From Verrucomicrobiia bacterium (GTDB lineage Bacteria; Verrucomicrobiota; Verrucomicrobiia; Chthoniobacterales; UBA6821), in NCBI GenBank assembly GCA_026398175.1, contig JAPLTJ010000151.1, positions 1 through 36,390 on the forward strand: a stretch of 36,390 bases of DNA, given 5' to 3'. This document shows, piece after piece, positions 14,909-22,830 of this stretch; position 1 is the first letter of the stretch; every line of letters starts with the position of its first letter. The notes below the pieces were generated by a model. The model had not been told where the DNA came from and did not search any database. It saw only the letters and a program-made list of their open reading frames with translations. Position numbers and translations under genes: made by a program.

Positions 14909-17461
14909 TTAGTCCTCTGATTTTTTTTCTTTCGGCATGACTTGCTTTAAAACTTTTTTTGCTTTAGCATCCCCCGCTTTTTTTGGTTTCCCTTTTTTTG
15001 AAGGATCGCGAGGCTCAAATTCAAAGCTCATTTTCTTGCCATCAAGCTTCAGAAAAGCTGAGAACTTGCGTCCTTTTTTAGAAACAAATCCTGCGAGCAA
15101 GTCTGTCTTCCCACTCTCTGCTAGCTTGATGATTTGCTCTCTCGTGATCGGCAGTTGCAAAATGGTTTTCCCCATACGGAACTGGCACGTTTTTTTTGCG
15201 CCTATAGCCGCATCGCAAACAAAAGCATTCATTCCATCGCGAATGGTCCCTGTCTTGCAGAGAGGACAAGGGGCAATCGCTTCAGCCTCGCGCAGCTGTG
15301 CTTCAGCCTCCTCATCGCCTTCTTCGCTAAAAGAAAATTTCATCTTCAATTCTTCATCGAGCAAGAGTGTTGCGGTAAAAGATTTCCCAAAACGACTGCG
15401 AAACCCTTCTAAAGGTCCCACTTTTTTCTTCTCGAGCAATTCTTTAATCTCTGCTCGCTCTAGCGGGCGACTTGCTAGCGATTTCCAAAGACTCCAGCCA
15501 CAGTGACGACATTTAAATTGCCGCACATTTTCCGCGAAGAGTCCTTGTCCACACTTAGGGCATGTGGCTTCTAAATCAGGAAAAGAACCATCATCATCTG
15601 TAAATCCTTTTGCTTTTTCAACGATCTCGCGCGTGAAGCGGCAAATTTCTTCCATGAATTTCGCACGCTCCACTTGATGGCGCTCGATGCCTTTGAGTTT
15701 AAACTCCCATTCTCCGGTCATCTCCGGTGAGGTCAATGCCGCAATTCCCATATGATGCAGCAGATTGATTAAGGCCATTCCTTTACTCGTCGCTGCCAAT
15801 TCACGTCCTTCACGAGCCACATAACTATCCAAAATAAGCCCTTCAATAATGGCTGCTCGCGTTGCCGGCGTTCCCAACCCTCGTTGACTCATCGCTTCAC
15901 GCAATTCCTCATCTTCTACCAACTTGCCAGCTCCTTCCATCGCGCTCAGCAAGGTTGCTTCCGTAAAACGAGCAGGCGGCCGTGTCTGTGCTTCGCGCGC
16001 TTCGACATGAGTGGTTTGAGCTTCTTCGTTCTTACCATCCACGGTTGTAATCGGCACCAAAATTTTATCAGCATCCTCATTCTCCAATTTTTTCCCATAG
16101 ACAGCCAACCAACCAGGATCAACTAAAATTTTTCCTTCACTTTTAAAATGTTCTTTCTGGATTTTTGTAATACGAGATGTCACATCAAAACGAGCAGCTG
16201 GATAAAAAATCGCGACCAAACGTTGCGCGACCATTTGATAGAGCTTCATTTCGGTCTCATCCAATTTATCAATGGAGGCTCCCGTCGGGATGATGGCATG
16301 GTGATCAGAAACTTTGGCATTGTTAAAAACTTTTCCCGTTTTAACAAACCACCCCTTTTCAAAGAGTACTGCGACATGCTTCTTGAGATCGCCTTCCATA
16401 TTTTCAAGAGCTTTTTTGACTGCCGACACATTATCTTCCGGAAGATAACGAGAATCAGTACGCGGATAAGTTAAAACTTTATGATGCTCGTAGAGCCTTT
16501 GAGCGAGCTGCAGCGTTCGTTTAGCACTGAATCCAAAACGGCCATTGGCCTCTCGTTGCAATGAAGTCAAATCGTAAAGTAACGGCGCTGCTTGGGTCGT
16601 TCCCTTTTTTTGTTCTTCGACGATGCCAACTTTTCCTTGGCACCGTTCGACAATAGCAAGCGCTCTCTCTTGATCCCATAAGCGTTCCGCCCGTTGAATT
16701 TCTTCCTCCACTCCTTTTTCTGAACTTTTTTTAAAGCTAGGATCAAACCAACGTCCAGCGTACTCTCCTGCCTGGACTTCAAAAGTCGCATGAACTTCGT
16801 AATAAGTCTTAGGAATAAATTTACGAATGCGCTCTTCTCGCTCCGAGAGAATAGCAAGAGTTGGTGTCTGCACCCTCCCGACGGGAGTGAGTTGAAAACC
16901 ACGATCGCCCGAGTTAACGGCCGTCAAAGCTCGCGTGCTGTTAATCCCCACCAACCAATCACTCTCAGCACGACAGATCGCTGCTGCTGCAAGATCTTCC
17001 ATCTCCTTGGCAGGACGCAGCGCTGCAAATCCCGCACGAATGGAATCTTGTGTCATCGATTGCAGCCAAAGTCGCTGCACCGGTTTTTTGACACCGGAAA
17101 TTTGCATAATGTTATGAAAAATCAACTCTCCCTCACGACCGGCATCGCAAGCATTAATGACAGCGGTGACATCCGCCCGCTTCAACAATCTTTTGACCAA
17201 GGCTAATCGGTCTGCAGCGCGAGGAATTGGCTTGAGATCGAATTGATCAGGGATAATTGGCAATGATGCGAGCCCCCAAGGAATTCCTTTTCCTTTCGTC
17301 ATGGAACTAGGCAAGCAAAGCTCGACTAAGTGACCTACGGCGGAAGTAATCACATAATCTCCAACTTCAAAAAATTCTGCTTTGGCTCCTTTGCCTCCTA
17401 AAGCTTTATTTAAATCGGCTGCGACACTTGGTTTTTCGGCTATCACTAAGGTTTTAGACAT
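14909..17461 (-). CDS. topB: Type IA DNA topoisomerase, TopB (topoisomerase III)-like, with C-terminal zinc fingers
   Basis: Breaks and rejoins one DNA strand through a tyrosine. The 850-residue protein starts with the Toprim domain TLVIAEKPSVAADL (4-17), catalytic Glu9, and NACDAGREGELIF (103-115). The active-site Tyr332 is in LTYPRTDSRYLPED, and QRGLGTPATRAAIIEGL (526-542) is the usual late motif. After the core come two zinc-finger-like modules, CPKCG...CRHCG (634-654) and CPLC...C...C (732-759). Each is followed by a ~40-residue topoisomerase C-terminal repeat (GPLEGFRSRFGKSFTATLLL and LLAGFVSKKGRKFSAFLKL) and finally a lysine-rich tail. The N-terminal motif favours TopB over TopA. It starts four bases after the dprA stop, a common pairing for type IA enzymes. 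Confidence 0.9.
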   Translation of the reverse strand: MSKTLVIAEKPSVAADLNKALGGKGAKAEFFEVGDYVITSAVGHLVELCLPSSMTKGKGIPWGLASLPIIPDQFDLKPIPRAADRLALVKRLLKRADVTAVINACDAGREGELIFHNIMQISGVKKPVQRLWLQSMTQDSIRAGFAALRPAKEMEDLAAAAICRAESDWLVGINSTRALTAVNSGDRGFQLTPVGRVQTPTLAILSEREERIRKFIPKTYYEVHATFEVQAGEYAGRWFDPSFKKSSEKGVEEEIQRAERLWDQERALAIVERCQGKVGIVEEQKKGTTQAAPLLYDLTSLQREANGRFGFSAKRTLQLAQRLYEHHKVLTYPRTDSRYLPEDNVSAVKKALENMEGDLKKHVAVLFEKGWFVKTGKVFNNAKVSDHHAIIPTGASIDKLDETEMKLYQMVAQRLVAIFYPAARFDVTSRITKIQKEHFKSEGKILVDPGWLAVYGKKLENEDADKILVPITTVDGKNEEAQTTHVEAREAQTRPPARFTEATLLSAMEGAGKLVEDEELREAMSQRGLGTPATRAAIIEGLILDSYVAREGRELAATSKGMALINLLHHMGIAALTSPEMTGEWEFKLKGIERHQVERAKFMEEICRFTREIVEKAKGFTDDDGSFPDLEATCPKCGQGLFAENVRQFKCRHCGWSLWKSLASRPLERAEIKELLEKKKVGPLEGFRSRFGKSFTATLLLDEELKMKFSFSEEGDEEAEAQLREAEAIAPCPLCKTGTIRDGMNAFVCDAAIGAKKTCQFRMGKTILQLPITREQIIKLAESGKTDLLAGFVSKKGRKFSAFLKLDGKKMSFEFEPRDPSKKGKPKKAGDAKAKKVLKQVMPKEKKSED

Positions 17462-17465
17462 TTTT

Positions 17466-18560
17466 TCAAATTAATTTAACATAACATTGCCCAGGGAGGG
17501 CGCGAACATGACCAGCAAGTTCAAGAGCCAATAACCTAGAAGAGACGGTCGCTGCTGGCAAACACGTTTTTTTAATAATCTGATCAATCGATGTGGGATC
17601 ATTATCGATTGCGTGATAAATGGCAAGGTCTTCTCCTCCAGAAATATTTTTTGGCTGACACTGTTCCAAATGAGGAACCTCAGAAAAAACCATGGAAAAA
17701 TCGTTGAGAACATCAGCAGCCTCCATCACTAATTTAGCCCCTTGTTGAATGAGACGATTGGATCCAATAGCCGTAGGATAATCGATCCTACCTGGGATCG
17801 CGTAGAGCGAGCGACCTTGCTCGAGAGCCTGATGGGCACTAATGAGCGCGCCGCTATGAGCCCCTGCTTCGACGACTAAAACTCCAAACGCACAACCACT
17901 GATGATGCGATTGCGTTTTGGAAAACTCTGCTTTGAAGGAGACGTGTTCATCGGAAACTCGCTGATCACAGCGCCAGAGTGAGTAATTTTTTCAGCCAGC
18001 AATTCATTTTCGCGAGGATAAAGTTTTCCAAGACCACTTCCCAAAACAGCAACTGTCCGCCCCTTGGCAGCCAGAGCGGCTTGATGAGCACTCGTATCAA
18101 TCCCACGAGCCAGACCGCTATAAATCGTCAATCCTGAATAAGCGAGTTGATATCCCAATTTTTTTGCCGCCTCCAAGGCGTAATGACTCGCCATCCTTGC
18201 TCCGACAATACCAATGCCACAACGATGATCTTGTTCGATTAGCGTTCCCAAAACATAAAGCACGATCGGCGGATCAGCAATCTCACGTAATAGTGGTGGA
18301 TACTCCGCATCAGCCGCAATCAGCACACGAGCTCCAGCATCACCCACCAACTTTAACTCTGCAGCAAGATCGACTTCTCGCTCCCAATTTCGAATCGAAT
18401 TAGAAACTTCCTCCCCAATGCCTGAGACCTGACGCAGCTGATCTCCGGTCGCTTTCAAAATCGTCACCGCCGAACCAAAATACTCTCGCAACTTTCCAAA
18501 TCGAATCGGCCCCACATGAGGCAACATATTGAGGACAATGGAAGCTTCGGTTTCATTCAT
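17466..18560 (-). CDS. dprA: DNA-processing protein DprA
   Basis: Loads RecA onto incoming single-stranded DNA during natural transformation; cytoplasmic. The 364 residues have an N-terminal helix-hairpin-helix region (LPHVGPIRFGKLREYFG, then QVSGIGEEVS). The Rossmann-like domain is typical: GIVGARMASHYALEAAKKLG, SGLARGIDTSAHQAALAAKG, TVAVLGSGLGKLYPRENELL, and FPKRNRIISG. A C-terminal winged helix (DLAIYHAIDNDPTSIDQIIK onward) resembles the DML1 domain. The start at 18560 is the only one that keeps the full N-terminal domain. It is the first gene of a minus-strand run with topB and the permeases. Competence cannot be inferred from dprA alone. Confidence 0.94.
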   Translation of the reverse strand: MNETEASIVLNMLPHVGPIRFGKLREYFGSAVTILKATGDQLRQVSGIGEEVSNSIRNWEREVDLAAELKLVGDAGARVLIAADAEYPPLLREIADPPIVLYVLGTLIEQDHRCGIGIVGARMASHYALEAAKKLGYQLAYSGLTIYSGLARGIDTSAHQAALAAKGRTVAVLGSGLGKLYPRENELLAEKITHSGAVISEFPMNTSPSKQSFPKRNRIISGCAFGVLVVEAGAHSGALISAHQALEQGRSLYAIPGRIDYPTAIGSNRLIQQGAKLVMEAADVLNDFSMVFSEVPHLEQCQPKNISGGEDLAIYHAIDNDPTSIDQIIKKTCLPAATVSSRLLALELAGHVRALPGQCYVKLI

Positions 18561-19113
18561 GCCCTGTGCGTGTAACAGAATTTTTTATAGGTTGGAAGAT
18601 TAAATTTTTGAAATCAAATTTACTACCTTGAGAATACGGTTTTTTGACAGTGTTATAGTGTATGAAATTGAGAAGGGCGCTTTAGAAGCGCAGAAATTTT
18701 TTCTTAGGACAAGGCCAAAGATCGAGAGGCTGTCCAACGATAACGTAAGATCTGCGAACACAGTCCTAAGGAAAAAGAGCAAGCTTATGGCGTGCCCTTA
18801 TCGATTTCATACACTATAGGTCCAAAAAAACGCTTTATTTGACCTACAATGGCCCTCTGTTAGGCGGGGTGCTATGGTCTATCCCAGAAAACAACCTTGA
18901 TCATTTTAATTAAATCACTCTTACAATCAATAAGTTGCTATTAAAATTCCAGCCCTTATCACGATCGAATTTCAAATTTTTCTCTGTAGCAACGGCTCCA
19001 ATTTCTCGCCATCTGGAGACTTTTTTCAGAAACACCCTTCAAGATCTCCCTGTCCTGCAGAAAGGGCGACCTTAAGTATACCTTCTCTTCTTTGTAAGCC
19101 TGTACTGAACAGA
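18561..19113. other. Gene-free stretch with a structured RNA candidate
   Basis: The structured candidate at 18654-18818 lies here. A further weak stem (TAGGTC 18817-18822 with GACCTA 18841-18846) follows it. Bases 18850-19113 show no ORF, tRNA or recognisable repeat. Confidence 0.5.
18654..18818 (+). ncRNA. Candidate structured RNA, 6S-like in shape (or another palindromic element)
   Basis: The ends TATAGTGTATGAAAT (18654-18668) and 18804-18818 are perfectly complementary over 15 bases. Inside, AAGGGC (18673-18678) can pair with GCCCTT. A local hairpin GCGCTT-TAG-AAGCGC sits on the 5' side. A long apical stem pairs TTTTTTCTTAGGAC (18687-18700) with GTCCTAAGGAAAAA (18763-18776), allowing one G-U pair. 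Closing stem, interior bulge with a side hairpin and long apical stem over ~165 nt resemble 6S RNA. No clear promoter or terminator is seen, and the orientation is a guess. The size and terminal symmetry also resemble the mobile palindromes of this window. Confidence 0.35.
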
Positions 19114-19152
19114 TTGACATGTTGGCATCAACTTCATATTATGCCAACATGT
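19114..19152 (+). promoter_or_regulatory. vapBC promoter with embedded operator; predicted leaderless start
   Basis: TTGACA (19114-19119) and TATTAT (19137-19142) are separated by 17 bases. A perfect 12-bp inverted repeat, ACATGTTGGCAT (19117-19128) and ATGCCAACATGT (19141-19152), covers both boxes. This is the arrangement expected for autorepression by a ribbon-helix-helix antitoxin. Transcription starting about seven bases after the -10 box would begin at the A of ATG 19149, giving a leaderless mRNA. Confidence 0.7.
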
Positions 19153-19382
19153 TGAGAACGCAAATTCAGTTTGAAAAAGAAACATACCTGACCTTAAAAA
19201 AAGCGGCTAAAAATGCGCAGCGCAGTATTTCAGATTTAGTCCGCCAGAGCGTGGAGCAATATCTTCAAGAAAATCAAAAGAAGGATGCTTGGAAAAAGTC
19301 ATTAGCTTCTGCAGGAAGCTTTCATAGTGGCCATACGAACATTTCAGCAAATCACGATCAATATCTAGGCGATGAGTGGTAA
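19149..19382 (+). CDS. vapB: VapB-like ribbon-helix-helix antitoxin
   Basis: A 77-residue DNA-binding antitoxin. LRTQIQFEKETYLTLKKAA is a beta-strand plus helix, and RSISDLVRQSVEQYLQEN is the second helix of a MetJ/Arc-type ribbon-helix-helix. The C-terminal half, rich in polar residues, would wrap the toxin. ATG 19149 is preferred to the in-frame ATG at 19119 because the latter lies inside the promoter and upstream of the predicted transcription start. The gene overlaps the PIN toxin gene by 11 bases, typical of toxin-antitoxin pairs. The inverted repeat over the promoter is its likely binding site. Confidence 0.8.
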   Translation: MLRTQIQFEKETYLTLKKAAKNAQRSISDLVRQSVEQYLQENQKKDAWKKSLASAGSFHSGHTNISANHDQYLGDEW

Positions 19383-19785
19383 AACTATTTTTGTTGATAC
19401 TTCCGGTTTTTTTGCGCTTTTGGATGGCGATGATCAGTATCATCATACTGCACTTGAAAAATGGAATATACTTTTCGAAGAAAGCGCTCAACTCATCACA
19501 ACAAATTATGTCAGGCTTGAATGTTGGGCCCTTCTGCAAAGAAGGTTAGGAGCAAAAGCCGCTGTAGCGTTTCAAGATCATGTTTTGCCTGTATGTCAAA
19601 TTTACGATATCAGCGAAACTGAATTTCAAGAAGCAGTAGCGCGATGGCGCATAAATTATAGAAAAAAATTGAGCTTAGTTGACCTAACAAGTTTTTGTTG
19701 CATGCATCGACTTCATATTCGTGAAGTTTTAGCTTTTGACAAACATTTTATAGAACAGGGATTTCATATTGTTGGCTCTTCATGA
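19372..19785 (+). CDS. vapC: VapC-like PIN-domain ribonuclease toxin
   Basis: A 137-residue PIN-domain protein, predicted to cut RNA (tRNA or rRNA in characterised VapC toxins) using metal bound by four acidic residues. These are all visible: Asp9 (IFVDTSGFFALL), Glu50 (TNYVRLECWALL), Asp104 (LSLVDLTSF) and Asp123 (VLAFDKHFIEQGF). The order and spacing match PIN toxins. It overlaps vapB at its 5' end and folP at its 3' end (ATGA), so transcription from the vapB promoter probably continues into folP-cdaA-glmM. The catalytic set looks intact, so the toxin is probably active. Confidence 0.88.
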   Translation: MSGKTIFVDTSGFFALLDGDDQYHHTALEKWNILFEESAQLITTNYVRLECWALLQRRLGAKAAVAFQDHVLPVCQIYDISETEFQEAVARWRINYRKKLSLVDLTSFCCMHRLHIREVLAFDKHFIEQGFHIVGSS

Positions 19786-20681
19786 CCTTTCATTGCTGCC
19801 ACCACCAAATCCCGCTCGAAAAAAAAGCACTGATCCTCGGCATTCTGAATGTCACGCCCGATTCTTGTTCCGATGGTGGAAATTTTTTTGATCCCCAAAA
19901 AGCCGTAGCACGAGGTCTGGAACTGATCGCCGAAGGAGCTGACATCATCGATGTCGGCGGGGAATCGACACGCCCTGGAGCTGCTCCTATCTCGCCAGAA
20001 GAAGAAATACGGCGGGTTCTTCCCGTCATACAAGGCCTGCGCACAAAAACAGACGCCCCCATCTCGATTGACACTTCCAAAGCCGCCGTTGCCGAAGCAG
20101 CGATCGAAGCAGGAGCCTCCATCATCAATGATGTCACCGCATTATCGGACCCGAAGATGGGAGAGGTCGCCGCTTCTACTCGAGCAGGCCTGATCTTGAT
20201 GCACCTGCAAGGAACACCTCTCGCGATGCAGACTGCTCCAAGCTATCCCAATGATGATGTGGTAACGGTTGTTGCGAATTTTTTAACACAAGCGCGCGCG
20301 AAGGCTCTGCGGTACGGCGTTCAGAAAAATGCACTCGTTCTCGATCCCGGCATCGGATTTGGAAAAACGGTTGCGCACAATTTCTCACTCCTCAAAGCCA
20401 TCCCACAATTGACTCAACTAGGTTCCCCTCTCCTCCTTGGGCATTCCCGAAAATGGTTTTTAAATGGAGTTTCTGGCGACTACTCGCCACGCGCGCTCGA
20501 GGAGCGCTTCATTCCTAGCATTGCCGTTACGAGTATTGCCCGCTATCATGGAGCCATGCTTTTTCGAGTGCACGATCCTCGCGCTCATCGAGAAGCAGTA
20601 CGAACAACTGAACAGTTACTTTCCTACCATGACACCGCTTCAAAATATCCTAACGACTCTCATTGCTTTTTTAAGCGATAA
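19782..20681 (+). CDS. folP: Dihydropteroate synthase
   Basis: Condenses p-aminobenzoate with 6-hydroxymethyl-dihydropterin diphosphate in folate synthesis; target of sulfonamides. The 299 residues show ILGILNVTPDSCSDGG (18-33, Cys where Phe is usual), DIIDVGGESTRPGA, ISIDTSKAAVAEAAI, GASIINDVTAL, VLDPGIGFGKTVAHN and LLLGHSRKWFL, all diagnostic. The ATG at 19782 overlaps the vapC stop by four bases. The 3' end overlaps the likely cdaA start by 53 bases, so the last ~17 residues (YHDTASKYPNDSHCFFKR region) are not well conserved. Other folate genes are not in the window. Confidence 0.93.
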   Translation: MTFHCCHHQIPLEKKALILGILNVTPDSCSDGGNFFDPQKAVARGLELIAEGADIIDVGGESTRPGAAPISPEEEIRRVLPVIQGLRTKTDAPISIDTSKAAVAEAAIEAGASIINDVTALSDPKMGEVAASTRAGLILMHLQGTPLAMQTAPSYPNDDVVTVVANFLTQARAKALRYGVQKNALVLDPGIGFGKTVAHNFSLLKAIPQLTQLGSPLLLGHSRKWFLNGVSGDYSPRALEERFIPSIAVTSIARYHGAMLFRVHDPRAHREAVRTTEQLLSYHDTASKYPNDSHCFFKR

Positions 20682-21429
20682 TTGGACGGCGGGTCTCGAA
20701 ATACTTATCTTAGCGACGCTCCTCTACTACGGCTACCTGTACATCAAGAGAATTCAAGGGGCTCGAATTCTCATTTGGGTGGGACTGACTTTTCTGACAT
20801 TAACATTTGTTTCCCACATTTTAGACCTAGCCATTCTCAACTGGCTGTTGAAAAATATTTCTGCATTTCTTGCGATGGCTCTGGTTATTATCTTCCAACC
20901 AGAGTTACGTCGAGCACTCAACGAATTTGGAATCCATCGTTTTTTCACTTCAGCATCACAGCGTCGCGAAGCGATTGAAGACCTAACCAATCTTGTCTTC
21001 GACCTCTCTGCTAAAGGATTTGGAGCCCTCATTGCCTTAGAACGCGATATGAGCCTTAATGCTTGTTTAGACACGGGCGTGAAAATGGATGCTCTTTTTT
21101 CGAAGGAACTTATCACCACTATTTTTTATCCAAAAACATTGCTTCACGATGGCGGTGTCATCATCAGCGATGGTCGCATTCTTGGGGCTGGTTGCATCTT
21201 CCCTCTCTCTCAGCGTGATGATCTCGATCGCACCTTGGGATTGCGCCATCGCGCTGGGTTAGGATTGAGCGAGGAAACCGATGCGATCACTTTGGTGATT
21301 TCTGAAGAAACAGGAAACGTCTCCATTTGTCATGGAGGAATCATCGAGCGTGATCTTAACGAAGAAGAATTTCAGCAATGCCTCAGTCAGCTTGTGCTTC
21401 GTGAAACAAACGAATCTCAAAATCCTTAA
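20629..21429 (+). CDS. cdaA: Diadenylate cyclase CdaA
   Basis: Membrane-bound enzyme making the second messenger c-di-AMP from two ATP. ATG 20629 gives 266 residues with three N-terminal transmembrane helices (GLEILILATLLYYGYLYI, ILIWVGLTFLTLTFVSHIL and AFLAMALVIIFQPELRRAL), the normal CdaA layout. An earlier in-frame ATG at 20464 would only add residues read across folP. The DAC domain has LLHDGGVIISDGRILGAG (DGG where DGA is usual) and LGLRHRAGLGLSEETDAITL with the RHR motif, then VISEETGNVSI. No CdaR-like regulator lies between it and glmM, unlike in Firmicutes. The overlap with folP and the 24-base gap to glmM suggest one transcript. Confidence 0.92.
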   Translation: MTPLQNILTTLIAFLSDNWTAGLEILILATLLYYGYLYIKRIQGARILIWVGLTFLTLTFVSHILDLAILNWLLKNISAFLAMALVIIFQPELRRALNEFGIHRFFTSASQRREAIEDLTNLVFDLSAKGFGALIALERDMSLNACLDTGVKMDALFSKELITTIFYPKTLLHDGGVIISDGRILGAGCIFPLSQRDDLDRTLGLRHRAGLGLSEETDAITLVISEETGNVSICHGGIIERDLNEEEFQQCLSQLVLRETNESQNP

Positions 21430-21453
21430 TCATTTCATTCTTTTTTCTTTTTA

Positions 21454-22830
21454 ATGAATCAACGCAAACTTTTTGGAACTGACGGGATCCGTGGCGTTGC
21501 GAATCGCGATCCAGTGACTCCTGAAAATGCTTTTCGTCTTGCAGGAGCACTGACAGCTTTCCTTAAAAGTGCAGTCCCATCTACCGCAGAGCCTCTCAGA
21601 ATCGTCGTGGGACGTGATCCTCGACGCTCTGGAGAAATGTTGGAAGCCGCCCTCGTTGCAGGCCTCACAGCTGCTGGCGCAAATGCTTTACTCACTGGTG
21701 TTCTTCCTACGCCTGGCGTAGCACTGCTGACACGAGAAGAAAAAGCTGCTGCTGGAATTGTTATTTCTGCTTCTCACAATCCTGCTGAAGATAACGGTCT
21801 CAAACTTTTTTGTGGCGATGGCACCAAATTTGATGATGCAGCGGAATCTAAGATCGAAACGCTCATGAGCCAATCGCCAACAGAATCAGAGCGCCCTATC
21901 GGAGCTGGCATTGGCACAACAACAATTCTCTCAACAGCAAAAGAACGCTATATCGCAGCTTGTAAAAAAACAGTCCCCTCCCTTTCTCTCGCAGGATGGA
22001 ACATCGCCCTCGATATGGCGAATGGCGCTGCTTCGCACACCACTCCACAACTTCTGCAAGAATTGGGTGCCACGGTTCATCTTTTTCACGCAACTCCTGA
22101 TGGGATGAACATCAATCAAGCCTGCGGCAGCACGCATGGCGAAGAGATCAGTCGCCTCGTCCGCGAGACAGGAGCTCAACTCGGCCTCGCTCATGATGGT
22201 GATGCTGATCGACTGCTACTTTCCGACGAAGAAGGAAATTTAGTTGATGGAGATGAAGTGCTTGCCATGATCGGCTTGGCAGCGTTGCGTGCTGGCACGT
22301 TAAAAAATAAAACGCTTGTCGCTACCGTCATGAGTAATTTTGGATTAGATGAAACACTTGCCGAGGAAGGCGGCAAGGTGCTGCGCACACCTGTCGGAGA
22401 TCGCTATGTGATGGAAGCTATGCTCCAAGGTGATTTTAATATTGGAGGGGAACAGAGCGGTCATCTTATTTTTCGAGATCATAGCTCCACGGGCGATGGC
22501 CTGGTTGCAGCTTTGCAAATTTTGCAATTGATGCAAGAGACAAAAAAACCGCTGAGCCTCCTGCGCCGTTGCCTCAAAAAATATCCTCAAGCACAGCGAA
22601 ACCTCCGTGTTCGAGAAAAAAAATCTCTTGAGGAACTACGTTCGATGATTCCATTGATTGGCCAAACAGAAAAAGAGCTGGAAGGCCAAGGACGTGTTCT
22701 CCTGCGCTACTCGGGCACCGAACCGCTCTTGCGCTTACTGGTGGAAGGAAAGGATTCCGTAACAACTCAATCTCACTGCGATGCGCTTGCTGCAGCGTTA
22801 GGAAGACTCGTTGGAGCGCCTTCCATCTGA
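21454..22830 (+). CDS. glmM: Phosphoglucosamine mutase
   Basis: Interconverts glucosamine-6-phosphate and glucosamine-1-phosphate on the way to UDP-GlcNAc for the cell wall. It is 458 residues long. It starts RKLFGTDGIRGVAN (4-17) and has the phosphorylated serine Ser107 in GIVISASHNPAEDNG. The metal loop is GLAHDGDADRLLL, the sugar-binding loop is GGEQSGHLIF, and the C-terminal phosphate site is RYSGTEPLLRLLVEG. It is the last gene of the folP-cdaA-glmM run; in several bacteria CdaA and GlmM interact, and co-location fits that. The start lies behind a T-rich leader without a Shine-Dalgarno sequence. Its 3' end overlaps the antisense readthrough of the broken DUF4239 gene. Confidence 0.95.
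   Translation: MNQRKLFGTDGIRGVANRDPVTPENAFRLAGALTAFLKSAVPSTAEPLRIVVGRDPRRSGEMLEAALVAGLTAAGANALLTGVLPTPGVALLTREEKAAAGIVISASHNPAEDNGLKLFCGDGTKFDDAAESKIETLMSQSPTESERPIGAGIGTTTILSTAKERYIAACKKTVPSLSLAGWNIALDMANGAASHTTPQLLQELGATVHLFHATPDGMNINQACGSTHGEEISRLVRETGAQLGLAHDGDADRLLLSDEEGNLVDGDEVLAMIGLAALRAGTLKNKTLVATVMSNFGLDETLAEEGGKVLRTPVGDRYVMEAMLQGDFNIGGEQSGHLIFRDHSSTGDGLVAALQILQLMQETKKPLSLLRRCLKKYPQAQRNLRVREKKSLEELRSMIPLIGQTEKELEGQGRVLLRYSGTEPLLRLLVEGKDSVTTQSHCDALAAALGRLVGAPSI

Noticed and set aside
18644-18659. TTGACA and TATAGT near 18644-18659 as a promoter for the structured RNA
   Set aside because: Only four bases separate the two hexamers, far from the 16-18 needed, and TATAGT is itself part of the closing stem.
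18841-18900. GC-rich stretch after the structured RNA as an SRP RNA or tRNA
   Set aside because: No GGAAG/AGCAG SRP apical loop and no cloverleaf could be formed.
20464-20628. N-terminal extension of CdaA from ATG 20464
   Set aside because: The added 55 residues are read across folP in another frame and precede the natural start of the first membrane helix; ATG 20629 fits the family.
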